Shown here: piece by piece, positions 1 to 8,462 of the stretch | How positions within the stretch are numbered: the first letter of the stretch is position 1 | Layout of the letters: every line of letters starts with the position of its first letter | DNA from: Calothrix sp. 336/3 | GTDB lineage: Bacteria; Cyanobacteriota; Cyanobacteriia; Cyanobacteriales; Nostocaceae | Length of the DNA: 64,000 nt | Direction: 5' to 3' | Assembly (NCBI RefSeq): GCF_000734895.2 | Contig: NZ_CP011382.1 | Location: 248,001 to 312,000 of the forward strand | Translations under genes and position numbers: made by a program | The notes under the pieces: model-generated | Database searches by the model: none | Seen by the model: only the letters and a program-made list of their open reading frames with translations | Told to the model about the DNA's origin: nothing

Positions 1-84
1 CGTGAATTAACTTATGCAGATACAATGCAATCTGGAAATGCTTATGGGACGTATGGCTACAAATATATAAGTAGAACGGCTTAA
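1..84 (+). CDS. C-terminal tail of an unidentified protein (partial)
   Basis: The first frame is open from the window edge to TAA at 82-84 and encodes 27 residues ending in YKYISRTA. The 5' part lies outside the window, so the product cannot be named. The last five codons fall inside the dispersed repeat that begins near 68, so the repeat appears to supply the stop codon and may have replaced the original C-terminus. It could also be chance reading frame; the residue composition (Tyr/Gly/Thr rich, no rare residues) looks protein-like but 27 codons is weak support. Confidence 0.3.
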   Translation, partial: RELTYADTMQSGNAYGTYGYKYISRTA

Positions 85-221
85 ATAATTCACGCTATGT
101 CCGCAGCGAATGAAACGAAGTGGAATGTTCGCGTAGCGTGCCGTAGGCTCTAGCAATCGCAACGGTTTTGACGATTTTACAATCTGTTACATAGTTAGGT
201 TTATTCTCACCGACTTACTTA
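68..221. repeat. MITE-like dispersed repeat, copy 1
   Basis: This stretch of about 154 bp recurs at 28551-28703 with roughly nine in ten bases identical by eye. Both copies begin TAAGTAGAACGG and end CCGACTTACTTA; the reverse complement of the right end (TAAGTAAGTCGG) matches the left end at most positions, so the termini are imperfect inverted repeats. The interior carries a small-dispersed-repeat core reading TTCGCGTAGCGTGCCGTAGG. No open frame or transposase is inside. A non-autonomous mobile element is the simplest reading; the family is not identified. Confidence 0.7.
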
Positions 222-300
222 TATCAGTTCGGCTTTATCTATAGAGATATAATCTTCATATGTCTGCGGAAAGTGGGTTTTTCCTTCTCTAAGGAGAATC

Positions 301-924
301 TTATTTGTTTTGCTCAAGAGGTGCTGACGTCATTTTTATGTAACCAGGAATTCTCTCAAAATCTTGGAACCATCGCTGAATATTTGTATATTCTGATAAA
401 TCAAAACCTCCTTCGTGGGCTACATGTGTATATGCATACAAGGTAATATCCGCAATTGTCGCGTTAGCCCCAAGAAAGAACTTATTCTTCGCTAGGTGTT
501 GTTCCATGACTGAAAGAGCTTTATGTCCACCAGCTTGCTTTGTATGATATTCTGCTTCACGCTCTTTGGGCAAACCCAAGTACTTATTGATATACCTAGC
601 TGTTGCAATATAGGGTTCATGACTATACTGTTCAAAAAATTGCCACTGCAAGATTTTAGCCCTTTCATATTTATCTTTTGGTAGGAATTGAGTTTCTTCT
701 GCCAAGTAATTTAAAATCGCATTGGACTCCCACAAATAACTACCATTATCCAACTCGACTACTGGTATTTTTGCATTTGGATTCATCCGCTTAAATTCTT
801 CGCTATGAGTTGCACTAGCAAGGATATCAACGTGAACCCATTCATGCCTAATACCAAGAAACTGCATCAATAATTTAACTTTGTAACAATTTCCAGATAG
901 CATATCTCCAAAGACTTTATACAT
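301..924 (-). CDS. Glutathione S-transferase family protein
   Basis: A 207-residue cytosolic GST-fold protein, the usual length. Residues 1-80 form the thioredoxin-like N-domain: a Ser10-Gly-Asn-Cys13 site near the first helix, the cis-proline in AKIPVV (Pro54) and the glutathione-contacting Glu66-Ser67 in LWESNAIL. Residues 90-205 form the helical C-domain with the usual Asp in ATIADITLYAY. Members of this family conjugate glutathione to electrophiles or use it in peroxide and isomerase reactions; the substrate cannot be read from sequence. It starts at ATG 924 and is transcribed alone, with no close neighbour on its strand. Confidence 0.85.
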   Translation of the reverse strand: MYKVFGDMLSGNCYKVKLLMQFLGIRHEWVHVDILASATHSEEFKRMNPNAKIPVVELDNGSYLWESNAILNYLAEETQFLPKDKYERAKILQWQFFEQYSHEPYIATARYINKYLGLPKEREAEYHTKQAGGHKALSVMEQHLAKNKFFLGANATIADITLYAYTHVAHEGGFDLSEYTNIQRWFQDFERIPGYIKMTSAPLEQNK

Positions 925-1282
925 GACAAGTACCTCTGTTTTCCTGATTTCCTTAATATTAAATATATAAAAATATCAAAAATCCTTCAAGGATTATCTA
1001 AAATAATTACAGGCAATAGAGTCTATAACCATAGGAGTTGGTAAGTTTTTTAATTCTTATCTCTTCTCGAATTTTACCAATCACTAATTGAGTAATTAAG
1101 GTGATTTTGCTCTGCTGTATCCACTCACCCACTCAACTGAAATCGGTCTGAAGGGGTGACGAAAATATCTAAAACACAGACTCAATAAGCTTCATAGCCC
1201 TTTCTATAGAAATTCCATTTATTGCGATTTCATCTTATGAGTTCTGCCACTAAATCAATACATTTGTACCTCAGTTCAACCC
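925..1282. other. Intergenic stretch without recognised content
   Basis: This AT-rich gap lies upstream of the GST gene. I see no convincing frame, strong hairpin or promoter beyond generic TATA-like stretches (for example near 960-975). Confidence 0.5.
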
Positions 1283-1405
1283 ATGTTTGACTGTAAATTC
1301 CAACGTAAAAGCTACTATGTTTACGTACTTGACGGCCAGGTTCTTTCGCGATGTGCCAGTTGCGTAAGTCCTGACTACTTTAGAGATACATTAGTACTTC
1401 CATAG
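1283..1405 (+). CDS. Possible 40-residue CxxC microprotein
   Basis: An ATG-initiated frame of 40 codons ends in TAG at 1403-1405. The product has four cysteines, one pair spaced as Cys-Ala-Ser-Cys, after a hydrophobic beta-like stretch (YYVYVLDGQVL) and an aromatic C-terminus. The composition looks like a folded zinc-ribbon-like mini-protein rather than random translation of AT-rich spacer. No clear Shine-Dalgarno sequence precedes it, and it converges on the DUF3611 gene whose stop is at 1441. I do not recognise a family; it is a candidate only. Confidence 0.38.
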   Translation: MFDCKFQRKSYYVYVLDGQVLSRCASCVSPDYFRDTLVLP

Positions 1406-1440
1406 CAATAGCTGGCAAAATCAAATTAATACTGCGCCTA

Positions 1441-2010
1441 TTACTCTTCTAACCAATAGAGTAAACCCAGAGAAGTAACTCCTCCAAAAAAGTGAGCGCC
1501 AATCATATTAATGTTTGCAAACATTACAAAAATATCTAGCGAACGAATGACATTTTCTGCTTGATAAATTGCAACACCTTGAGGCTGTGCTACTGCTTTA
1601 CCCAATATAATTGCAACTGTCGTTTCCGAAGCAATAAAAGCTATTAATAACCCTACCAAACTCACCAGCAATCCAATTCGTAAATTTTGAATTACATCTT
1701 CCTTTTTGGGATGATTTTGAGAATTTGGCGTTTGTAAAAGTTTAGCCATTTTTCGATAACGCAAAGCCCAATAGACTCGAAAGCACAGCAATAAAAGACC
1801 AACAATAGCCAAAAATATCCCAAAGCCTATACCTGCATTGCTTGTCTGAGTAGTAATGTTACGGCTAAAACACGCCAACAATACAGCAATGCCAGAAATA
1901 CCACCAAGTATTAACTGTACCCAAAAACTAATTTGACTTACTAAACGCAATGTAGCAGCAAATTTTTGTTTGCTTGGTGGATGTGAAAGTGATTCTAAAT
2001 TATCTATCAT
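1441..2010 (-). CDS. DUF3611 family membrane protein
   Basis: A 189-residue integral membrane protein recognised as DUF3611, a family found mainly in cyanobacteria and plastids. Four hydrophobic segments are visible: about residues 26-48, 60-80, 112-135 and 160-180, with a basic cytosolic loop near 84-105 (RYRKMAKLL, HPKK). The pattern FAATLRLVSQISFWVQLILGG near the N-terminus is typical of the family. Its function is not established. The start is ATG 2010. A tandem GTGGAAAA-type direct repeat lies about 200 bp upstream (2210-2228), which may be a regulatory site. It is monocistronic. Confidence 0.85.
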   Translation of the reverse strand: MIDNLESLSHPPSKQKFAATLRLVSQISFWVQLILGGISGIAVLLACFSRNITTQTSNAGIGFGIFLAIVGLLLLCFRVYWALRYRKMAKLLQTPNSQNHPKKEDVIQNLRIGLLVSLVGLLIAFIASETTVAIILGKAVAQPQGVAIYQAENVIRSLDIFVMFANINMIGAHFFGGVTSLGLLYWLEE

Positions 2011-2435
2011 ATATAAGATTGATACCCATTAAGTAGATATTTTCAGAAAATATAGTAAATTGGAGCTTAATTTCATCTATCTATATAAAAACCATTAATT
2101 CACTAATGAATGTATTTAATTTTTGAAATATCAGGTTTTTATGGGAAAGAGTTTATCTAATAAAAACTCACAACTAGGTATTGACTTACTTATAAATTAG
2201 GGAGTAAAAGTGGAAAACTAGTGGAGAATAGGTCTTTTTGGTAAAACCTATTACTTAAGAAAGAGACTAGGAAATCTATAGATAGAATATTTTCCCAAGC
2301 ATATCTACCTTAAATTTGAGATACCACGGTAGTCTTATCTCAAGCATATAAATTTTTACAAATGATTTAGGACATCTGTAGTATTATTTAATTCAGGAGT
2401 AGCTGAACTAGAAACCCCAGATTTTGTAATATACT
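2011..2435. other. Intergenic region upstream of the DUF3611 gene
   Basis: A 425-bp AT-rich stretch between two minus-strand genes. It holds the direct repeat at 2210-2228, given separately. No frame of interest was seen. Confidence 0.5.
2210..2228 (+). promoter_or_regulatory. Tandem direct repeat GTGGAAAA-N3-GTGGAGAA
   Basis: Two near-identical octamers spaced 11 bp start-to-start, about one helical turn, as expected for a dimeric response-regulator or winged-helix protein binding one face of DNA. The same arrangement recurs at 2929-2947 and 11494-11512. Here it lies upstream of the DUF3611 gene. The function is inferred from recurrence only. Confidence 0.4.
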
Positions 2436-2807
2436 TTAGTTCAAAGCTGCTGCTACTTGAATAGCTAGTTTCTGAGGATTAAATGGTTTACTAATTATGC
2501 CTTTGACATCTATATCTTTGAATAGACGTTCGTTATTAGTGCGTCCTCTAGCTGTAAGTAAAATCACAGGTATATGTTTAGTTATTTGATTAGCTTGTAG
2601 TTTCTCAAAAGTTGTCAAACCATCCATATAAGGCATCATTACGTCCAAAAGGATAGCATCAGGTTGAGATGATTGAGCTAAGAGTAATCCTTGATTACCT
2701 GAAGTAGCAGTTAACACCTTCCAGCCGCCCATAATTTCTAGACAAGTCTGAATCAATTGACGGATGTCATCTTCATCATCAATAACTAAGATTTGCTTAG
2801 AGGTCAT
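2436..2807 (-). CDS. Single-domain response regulator (CheY-like)
   Basis: A 123-residue receiver domain with nothing attached. All catalytic positions are present: acidic pair Asp10-Asp11, phospho-acceptor Asp55 in ILLDVMMP, switch Thr85 and Lys107 in ISKPF. Such stand-alone receivers pass phosphate to Hpt proteins or act by protein contact. It starts at ATG 2807 and is divergent from the membrane histidine kinase starting near 3046, a candidate cognate kinase. The Hpt-containing regulator at 4926 is a possible phosphorelay partner. The shared 180-bp divergent region contains a tandem GTGGAAAA-like repeat. Confidence 0.9.
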   Translation of the reverse strand: MTSKQILVIDDEDDIRQLIQTCLEIMGGWKVLTATSGNQGLLLAQSSQPDAILLDVMMPYMDGLTTFEKLQANQITKHIPVILLTARGRTNNERLFKDIDVKGIISKPFNPQKLAIQVAAALN

Positions 2808-2928
2808 TGTTATTATCTTCCTATTTTAATTATTCTTATTCCTGAGTTATTTAATTCTTTCGGTGTAATGAGGGTATTGTTTAGATATACCATTCTCTTA
2901 AGATTGATTTTTATGGTAAAACTTGAAA

Positions 2929-2947
2929 GTGGAAAACTAGGGTAGAA
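2929..2947 (+). promoter_or_regulatory. Tandem direct repeat GTGGAAAA-N3-GGGTAGAA
   Basis: This second occurrence of the 11-bp-spaced repeat sits between the divergent response regulator (start 2807) and histidine kinase (start 2986 or 3046). The downstream half-site is less conserved. Its position fits a shared operator, possibly autoregulation of a two-component system. Confidence 0.38.
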
Positions 2948-2995
2948 GTTTAATAAATAGATAGCATAAGCAGAAGTAATATGAAATGTGGAGAT

Positions 2996-3050
2996 TAACG
3001 CGATGGGCTTTGCCCCGCCTTTGGCGATTCTCCTACGGAGACGCTATGCG
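2996..3050. repeat. Small dispersed repeat at the 5' end of the kinase gene
   Basis: The stretch contains the Nostoc-type motif GGCGATTCTCCTACGGAGAC with a TCTCC-TAC-GGAGA hairpin, followed by GCTATGCGAACG. Related cores appear at 118-155, 9949-9975, 32517-32572, 42396-42450 and 60230-60321. It overlaps the first 20 codons of the longest kinase frame and supplies the likely ATG at 3046. Confidence 0.65.
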
Positions 3051-4593
3051 AACGCAACTACAAGGTTATAGCATTGCATTATTAACGGTTTTACTAGCTT
3101 TACTGCTGACACTGCTTCTATGGCAGCTACACAGGCTGAATTCCATTTATCCACTGTTTTTAGCTGCTGTCATGGTTAGTTCCTGGTATGGTGGCTTAAA
3201 CCCAGGACTGTTAGCAACTTTTTTCTCTGCTATCGTCTGCGCCTACTTCCTTTTACTCCCTTTCTATTCTTTGTCTGTTGCTGGGTTTGGTGCGTTGGGG
3301 TTGCTTCAGTTTGTGCTAGTAGCATTGTTGATTACCTTACTTAACACTGCACTACGTCAGGCGCGATCGCAAGCTCAAATGAACGCGCGAGTAGCCCAAC
3401 AAAATTACGAGTCTCTACTTAAAACTCAAGACAGTCTGCGTCAGAGTGAAGAACGTTATCGGTTGCTAATAGAAGGAGTAACTAATTACGCAATTTTCAT
3501 GTTAGCTCCAAACGGTAACTTTACTAGCTGGAACATTGGAGCCGAAAGTATTTTAGGCTATCAAGAAGCAGAAATTATTGGTCAACCTTTTGAGCGCATT
3601 TTTTCACCAGAAGCAATTGAGCGCGGACAACCACAACAAGCATTGAGCAAAGCCGTAACTGAAGGTTTTTCTAAAGAAAATCGTTGGCATCTCCGCAAAG
3701 ATGGGACATTTTTTTGGGCGCATTGTGTAATCACACCTTTACGAGATGAAAATGGAAATCTGCGCGGATTCTCTAAGATTATGCAAGATATTACTGAGCG
3801 CAAACAAGTTGAAGAAGAAAAAGAGCAATTGCTGCTGCGAGAACAAGCTGCACGCGCTGTTAGCGAAGCGGCGCAAAGTGCAGCAGAAGCTGCAAACCGT
3901 TCCAAGGATGAATTTTTAGCAATAGTTTCCCATGAATTACGTACCCCCATGACTGCAATTATTGGTTGGGTGGGGATGTTGCAAACGGGTGCGCTAGATG
4001 AAGCTAAAGCAACTCTTGCACTTGAGACAATTGAACGCAATGCTAATTTACAAATGCAACTTATTGAAGACTTACTTGATATTTCGCGTATTGTAAGAGG
4101 AGAAATTTCACTCTCCATTGATTTGGTAGATTTAGTAGAAGTAATTACAGATGCGATCGAGGTTGTACAATCATTGGCAGATGCAAAGGATATTCAAATT
4201 GAAACTATACTTGATACTTCAATAGCAAAAATTTCGGGTGACTCAGATCGCTTGCAACAAGTTATGTTAAATCTACTCACCAATGCGATCAAATTTACAC
4301 CCAACGGCGGACGGGTTAAGGTGCGGTTGTCAAAGGAAATTTCCCAATGTTCAATTCCTAGCTACGTTCAAATTACTGTGAGTGATACTGGTAAGGGTAT
4401 CAGTGCTGACTTTTTACCTCACGTTTTTGAGCGCTTTTGCCAAGCAGATAGTAGTCATACTCGGTCAGATAAAGGACTAGGTTTAGGGCTAGCGATCGCC
4501 CGTCATATAATAGAACTGCATAGTGGCACAATCCAAGCCCAGAGCCAAGGAATAGGTGAAGGAACAACATTTACAGTCAAGTTGCCTGTTTGA
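3046..4593 (+). CDS. Membrane sensor histidine kinase (DUF4118-PAS-HisKA-HATPase)
   Basis: From ATG 3046 the protein has 515 residues. Three to four N-terminal transmembrane helices (about 8-105) match the DUF4118/KdpD-type module (YPLFLAAVMVSSWYGG). A PAS domain with PAC motif follows (about 132-255, ending in DITERK), then a short coiled coil, HisKA with phospho-acceptor His296 in SHELRTPMTAII, and HATPase_c with N box (NLLTNAIKF), DTGKGI and GLGLGLAI. A frame open to ATG 2986 would add 20 residues encoded by a small dispersed repeat rich in Trp/Arg, so I prefer 3046. It probably signals to the regulator at 2436 or 4926. Confidence 0.9.
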   Translation: MRTQLQGYSIALLTVLLALLLTLLLWQLHRLNSIYPLFLAAVMVSSWYGGLNPGLLATFFSAIVCAYFLLLPFYSLSVAGFGALGLLQFVLVALLITLLNTALRQARSQAQMNARVAQQNYESLLKTQDSLRQSEERYRLLIEGVTNYAIFMLAPNGNFTSWNIGAESILGYQEAEIIGQPFERIFSPEAIERGQPQQALSKAVTEGFSKENRWHLRKDGTFFWAHCVITPLRDENGNLRGFSKIMQDITERKQVEEEKEQLLLREQAARAVSEAAQSAAEAANRSKDEFLAIVSHELRTPMTAIIGWVGMLQTGALDEAKATLALETIERNANLQMQLIEDLLDISRIVRGEISLSIDLVDLVEVITDAIEVVQSLADAKDIQIETILDTSIAKISGDSDRLQQVMLNLLTNAIKFTPNGGRVKVRLSKEISQCSIPSYVQITVSDTGKGISADFLPHVFERFCQADSSHTRSDKGLGLGLAIARHIIELHSGTIQAQSQGIGEGTTFTVKLPV

Positions 4594-4925
4594 GCTTAAT
4601 ACGATCAGAGTTTGTTACAACTTTACTGGGTTATAAAAAAGACTGTAATATCCATTTGGAAAATGATTGTAGATTTTTTCTACTATCTTTGGAAGGAAGT
4701 TTTCTACTAATTTAGAGTGATTAAGAATAGCGATCGCGTAAAGAATGAATGTAACCAGACTGAAAACCAACAGTAGAAAGTCGTGAGCATCATTAATGGG
4801 ATGATTGCAAAAATATTCTTAAACCTTGCCTTTGATAGATGTTATATAAAACTGAAAAGGAGATAACCTAAGTTAGATAAATTTGATGACAGTGCTTAAG
4901 GTTGCTTCTCCAAGCAAACATTTTC
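4594..4925. other. Intergenic spacer between kinase and multi-receiver regulator
   Basis: 332 bp, AT-rich, with one HIP1-like GCGATCGC at 4731-4738. No hairpin with a T-run and no frame worth calling. The regulator downstream could be co-transcribed with the kinase, but this gap makes a separate promoter more likely. Confidence 0.45.
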
Positions 4926-6719
4926 ATGAGAATTCTGTTAATTGAAGACGATTATTTGCTTGCTCAAGCTGTAGCTACAGCTCTTACCAAACAAAATTAT
5001 GTGGTCGATATTGCTGCTGATGGTGAAGCTGGTTGGGAATTGATAAGTGTTTGTAACTATGACCTGATTTTGCTAGATGTGATTCTGCCAAAGCTGGATG
5101 GTATCAGTCTTTGTCGGCAATTACGCCAGTCAGGACATCAAATGCTGATTCTGCTTTTGACAGCAAAAGATACTAAAACAGATAAAATTATCGGTTTAGA
5201 TGCCGGAGCAGACGATTATGTAGTCAAACCATTTGACTTTCAAGAGTTATCAGCTCGGATTCGTGCTTTACTGCGTCGGGGAAATACTTCTTTACCTCCT
5301 ATTTTGGAATGGGGAAGCTTGCGTCTCGATCCTAGTACTTGTGAGGTAACTTATGCAGATATTGTACTAAATTTAACGGCAAAAGAATTTAGTCTTTTAG
5401 ACCTATTTTTACGCAACAACCAGCGCATCTTTAGCCGGAGTGCAATTGTAGATCAACTTTGGAGTGCTGAAAAAGATCCACCTGAAGAAAATACGATTAA
5501 ATCTCATATCAAAAGCTTAAGACAGAAGCTAAAAGCAGCAGGTGCTAACTATGATTTTATAGAAACTGTTTATGGAATGGGTTATCGCTTAAAAGCTCTA
5601 TCGAATGAACAAAAATGTCAGAAAAATCAGCAGGAAACAGATTTAAAACAACAGAAAACTCTCCTAACAGCCATTGCTCAACAGCTGGAAAATTTTAAAG
5701 TTAAGGTTGGTTCGCGCATTACAGTATTGAACTTAGCTGCTGATGCTTTAAGAAAAGGTTTACTAGATGTTGAACTAAGGCAAAAAGCAGAGCAAGAAGC
5801 TCACAAGTTAGCTGGTTCTTTAGGTAGTTTTGGCTTCCCCAAAGGCTCGTTATTAGCTAATGAAATAGAAGATATATTTCAAAATCTAAAATCTACTAGC
5901 CAAGCTAAATGTTTTTATTTAGATAAGCTTTTGATTAAGTTGCAACGAGAGCTAGAAAAAACTCCAGTTGAACAAAGACAAAATTTACTATTAGTAATTA
6001 GCAACGATCGCCAAGTAGTAGAGGAATTGATAAAGGAAGTTGAAAATCAGGAACTACAAGTTAAAATTGCAACTAATCTCACTACAGCCAGAAATATAAT
6101 TCCATCTTTAAATCCCGATGTGGTACTACTGGATCTTGATATTCACAAAGATAGTTTGAAGTTATTAACAGAATTATCCCAGCGATTGCCACTGCCAGAA
6201 ATACCAGTGTTAGTTTTTACAGAGCGAAATAATTTTAGCTATCGCGTTGAGGTTGCACGAGCTGGCGGACGTGGTTTTTTACAAAAATCTATGCCTCCTA
6301 GCCAAATTTTAGAGTCAGTTAGTCAAATATTAGAACAAACTTGTATTATCGAAGCGAGAGTAATGGTTGTAGACGACGATTCACAGACATTAACTTTTAT
6401 ACAACAATCTTTAGAACCATTAGGACTGACTCTAAAAACTCTTGAAGACTCACGATATTTCTGGGATAATTTGACAGAATTTTCTCCAGATTTGCTAATT
6501 TTAGATGTGGAAATGCCCCATATCAATGGCATTGAACTTTGTCAGGTAGTACGTAACGATCCCTACTACAAATTTTTACCAGTGCTGTTTCTGGTTGAGA
6601 ATGTAAACACAGATATTGTCGAGCAAATATTTGCGATCGGTGCTGATGATTGTATAAGCAAAACTGCTAAAAACTCACAACTAATTACTCATGTATTGAA
6701 CCGTATCAAACGAACATAA
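4926..6719 (+). CDS. Multi-domain response regulator: REC-wHTH-Hpt-REC-REC
   Basis: From ATG 4926 the product has 597 residues beginning MRILLIEDD; an upstream TTG at 4902 would add eight residues of no family character. Domain order: receiver 1-118 with acceptor Asp51 in LLDVILP; OmpR/PhoB winged helix about 125-222 (IKSHIKSLRQKL, VYGMGYRLK); Hpt about 245-345 with phospho-His293 in EAHKLAGS; a second receiver-like domain about 355-465 (VVLLDLDIH, LQKSMPP); and a third about 478-595 with LILDVEMPHING and DCISKTAKN. One polypeptide thus combines DNA binding with a phosphotransfer His and three acceptor sites. This layout occurs in cyanobacterial pattern-type regulators; the signal is unknown. 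Confidence 0.88.
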   Translation: MRILLIEDDYLLAQAVATALTKQNYVVDIAADGEAGWELISVCNYDLILLDVILPKLDGISLCRQLRQSGHQMLILLLTAKDTKTDKIIGLDAGADDYVVKPFDFQELSARIRALLRRGNTSLPPILEWGSLRLDPSTCEVTYADIVLNLTAKEFSLLDLFLRNNQRIFSRSAIVDQLWSAEKDPPEENTIKSHIKSLRQKLKAAGANYDFIETVYGMGYRLKALSNEQKCQKNQQETDLKQQKTLLTAIAQQLENFKVKVGSRITVLNLAADALRKGLLDVELRQKAEQEAHKLAGSLGSFGFPKGSLLANEIEDIFQNLKSTSQAKCFYLDKLLIKLQRELEKTPVEQRQNLLLVISNDRQVVEELIKEVENQELQVKIATNLTTARNIIPSLNPDVVLLDLDIHKDSLKLLTELSQRLPLPEIPVLVFTERNNFSYRVEVARAGGRGFLQKSMPPSQILESVSQILEQTCIIEARVMVVDDDSQTLTFIQQSLEPLGLTLKTLEDSRYFWDNLTEFSPDLLILDVEMPHINGIELCQVVRNDPYYKFLPVLFLVENVNTDIVEQIFAIGADDCISKTAKNSQLITHVLNRIKRT

Positions 6720-6762
6720 CCAGTTAGAAAAATAGCTTAAGTAAATAAAAATAACCAAACAC

Positions 6763-7809
6763 ATGAATAACCCTCAACATCAGCCAAATGAAAAAACTTT
6801 CTGGAGTAAATTTAGTACTAATACACTAGTTCGATTCTTACTGTTTGCTGCTTGTGGTTGGGTATTAGTCAAAGTTTTTTGGTACTTCAAAGATGTAGTT
6901 TTTATATTTACCTTTGCAACAATTTTAGCACTCATTCTTAACTATCCTCTACGCTACCTGGAACGGTTCTTGAAGAGAGGTCTTGCCTTGGGTACAGTTA
7001 TAGTCATCAGTTTATTAACAATCATTTTTATATTTGTATTTGTTGGTAATGTATTAATTACACAACTCCAACAATTAGTAGGTTTATTATTACAAATTAT
7101 TAGTTCTAATAACAATCCTATTAATCAATTACAAAGCATATTAGCCACTCGAAATATTCCCATAAATTTAGAGGCAATAGAAACACAAATTCGCAACTGG
7201 TTTGTGTATGGAATGAATATGATTTTAGGTTTTTTACCCAATTTCTTAGAAAGTTATGTTGGATTTATCATTATTATTGTAATTGCCTTTTTTATGCTGA
7301 CTGATGGAGAGCAAATCTGGCAACTGATTCTTAAGATGATTCCCCATAATCAACGCGATCGCTTTGCAAAATCTATTCAAAAAAACTTCATTGGTTTCTT
7401 GCGAGGTCAATTGCTAATCTCATGTATTCTGAGTATTGCTACTTTTTTAGTTTTCGCACTTCTTCGTGTTCCATTCCCGTTTTTGCTAGCTATAACTGTG
7501 GGACTTTTTGACTTGATTCCTGGTATCGGAGCTACACTAGGAGTTAGTTTGGTTTTTCTAATTATCTTAGTACAAAGCGGTTGGATTGTTGCTATTAAAG
7601 TATTGATAGCGTGTATAGTTTTGCAACAAATTCAAGATAATTTCATTGCACCTCGTGTAATGCAAAGTACAGTTCACTTAAATCCTATAGTAGTATTTTT
7701 TGCTCTTTTAATTGGTACAAAAATAGCTGGGTTATTAGGAGTATTCCTTTCTATACCAATTGCTGGAGTTATTGTAAGTTTGTTAGATATTGAGGAATTA
7801 GCAAACTAA
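6763..7809 (+). CDS. AI-2E family transporter (PerM-like membrane protein)
   Basis: A 348-residue polytopic membrane protein of the AI-2E exporter/PerM family. Paired hydrophobic helices lie at about 25-62 and 75-102, a soluble amphipathic region at 103-155, then helices through 345. The family region GLFDLIPGIGATLG and the C-terminal PIVVFFALLIGTKIAGLLG are present, with QDNFIAPRVM between them. Members export small molecules, autoinducer-2 in the founding case, or act in Na+/H+ exchange; the substrate here is unknown. It lies 43 bp after the multi-receiver regulator on the same strand, so co-transcription is plausible. A symmetrical hairpin follows. Confidence 0.88.
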   Translation: MNNPQHQPNEKTFWSKFSTNTLVRFLLFAACGWVLVKVFWYFKDVVFIFTFATILALILNYPLRYLERFLKRGLALGTVIVISLLTIIFIFVFVGNVLITQLQQLVGLLLQIISSNNNPINQLQSILATRNIPINLEAIETQIRNWFVYGMNMILGFLPNFLESYVGFIIIIVIAFFMLTDGEQIWQLILKMIPHNQRDRFAKSIQKNFIGFLRGQLLISCILSIATFLVFALLRVPFPFLLAITVGLFDLIPGIGATLGVSLVFLIILVQSGWIVAIKVLIACIVLQQIQDNFIAPRVMQSTVHLNPIVVFFALLIGTKIAGLLGVFLSIPIAGVIVSLLDIEELAN

Positions 7810-7828
7810 TTAAAAAATTGAAAATTAA

Positions 7829-7850
7829 CTTATTTATTTGAATAAATAAG
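7829..7850. terminator. Bidirectional terminator hairpin
   Basis: A perfect 10-bp inverted repeat (CTTATTTATT / AATAAATAAG) with a 2-base centre lies between the convergent ends of the AI-2E-type gene (7809) and the YjdF-like gene (7863). AT-rich flanks give A/T runs on both sides. Confidence 0.6.
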
Positions 7851-7862
7851 AAATTGTGTAAT

Positions 7863-8462
7863 TCAAATGTATGTTTTAGTTTCGGAATTGCTTACATTGG
7901 TATTACGATTAGTCCAATTTCGCAACGCCCGAAAACTAATTAAAGCTGCTAATCCTGCCCCCAGAGAGTCCATAATTAAATCAATAATGGTGTCATCCAA
8001 GCTTTCAATCACTTGAGTATTGAGAATTTTACCAGCAGACCATTCTGTAACTTCCCACAAAGCACCAATGGCAATTCCAAAACTGGTAATTGTCACTAAA
8101 TATAAGAGTGTATGATTACGAAAGATATTCAGCATTGAACCATAGACTAAAAAACTGAGTGCGAGGGTAATTGCAAAAGTCGTATAAGCATGAACAATCT
8201 CATCATAGGGACCTGGCATACCAAAGAAATCCCATACCCAACCAGTAGCATTTAGCAATGCAGCCAAGACAAATAGAAAATCAAACAAGGTGGGTAATTT
8301 ATCATCTTGAATGACAAAGACAAAGGATATAATCAGGAAGACGGCAAGACCAAAGGCATTTGTCCATTTACCTTGAACTGCTGCGACTATGACAAGAATT
8401 GTTAATAGAGCTTGTCCTACCCACGCAATAATTCGATAACCTTTCCAATTGAGATTTTTCAT
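7863..8462 (-). CDS. YjdF/DUF2238-like integral membrane protein
   Basis: A 199-residue membrane protein with five or six helices (about 12-28, 32-50, 58-75, 88-108, 116-138, 160-180). Signature stretches include MPGPYDEIVHAYTTF, an acidic/His pair within a helix, GALWEVTEWSAG and DTIIDLIMDSLGAGL, as in the YjdF/DUF2238 family, which is loosely related to VanZ-like proteins. Its role is not established. Its ATG at 8462 overlaps the stop of the DUF2254 gene by 4 bp, so the two are translationally coupled at the end of a five-gene minus-strand run. Confidence 0.8.
   Translation of the reverse strand: MKNLNWKGYRIIAWVGQALLTILVIVAAVQGKWTNAFGLAVFLIISFVFVIQDDKLPTLFDFLFVLAALLNATGWVWDFFGMPGPYDEIVHAYTTFAITLALSFLVYGSMLNIFRNHTLLYLVTITSFGIAIGALWEVTEWSAGKILNTQVIESLDDTIIDLIMDSLGAGLAALISFRALRNWTNRNTNVSNSETKTYI

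Noticed and set aside
3582..4118. 178-codon minus-strand frame inside the histidine kinase
   Set aside because: Antisense to PAS and HisKA coding sequence; Ser/Ala-rich translation typical of a shadow frame.
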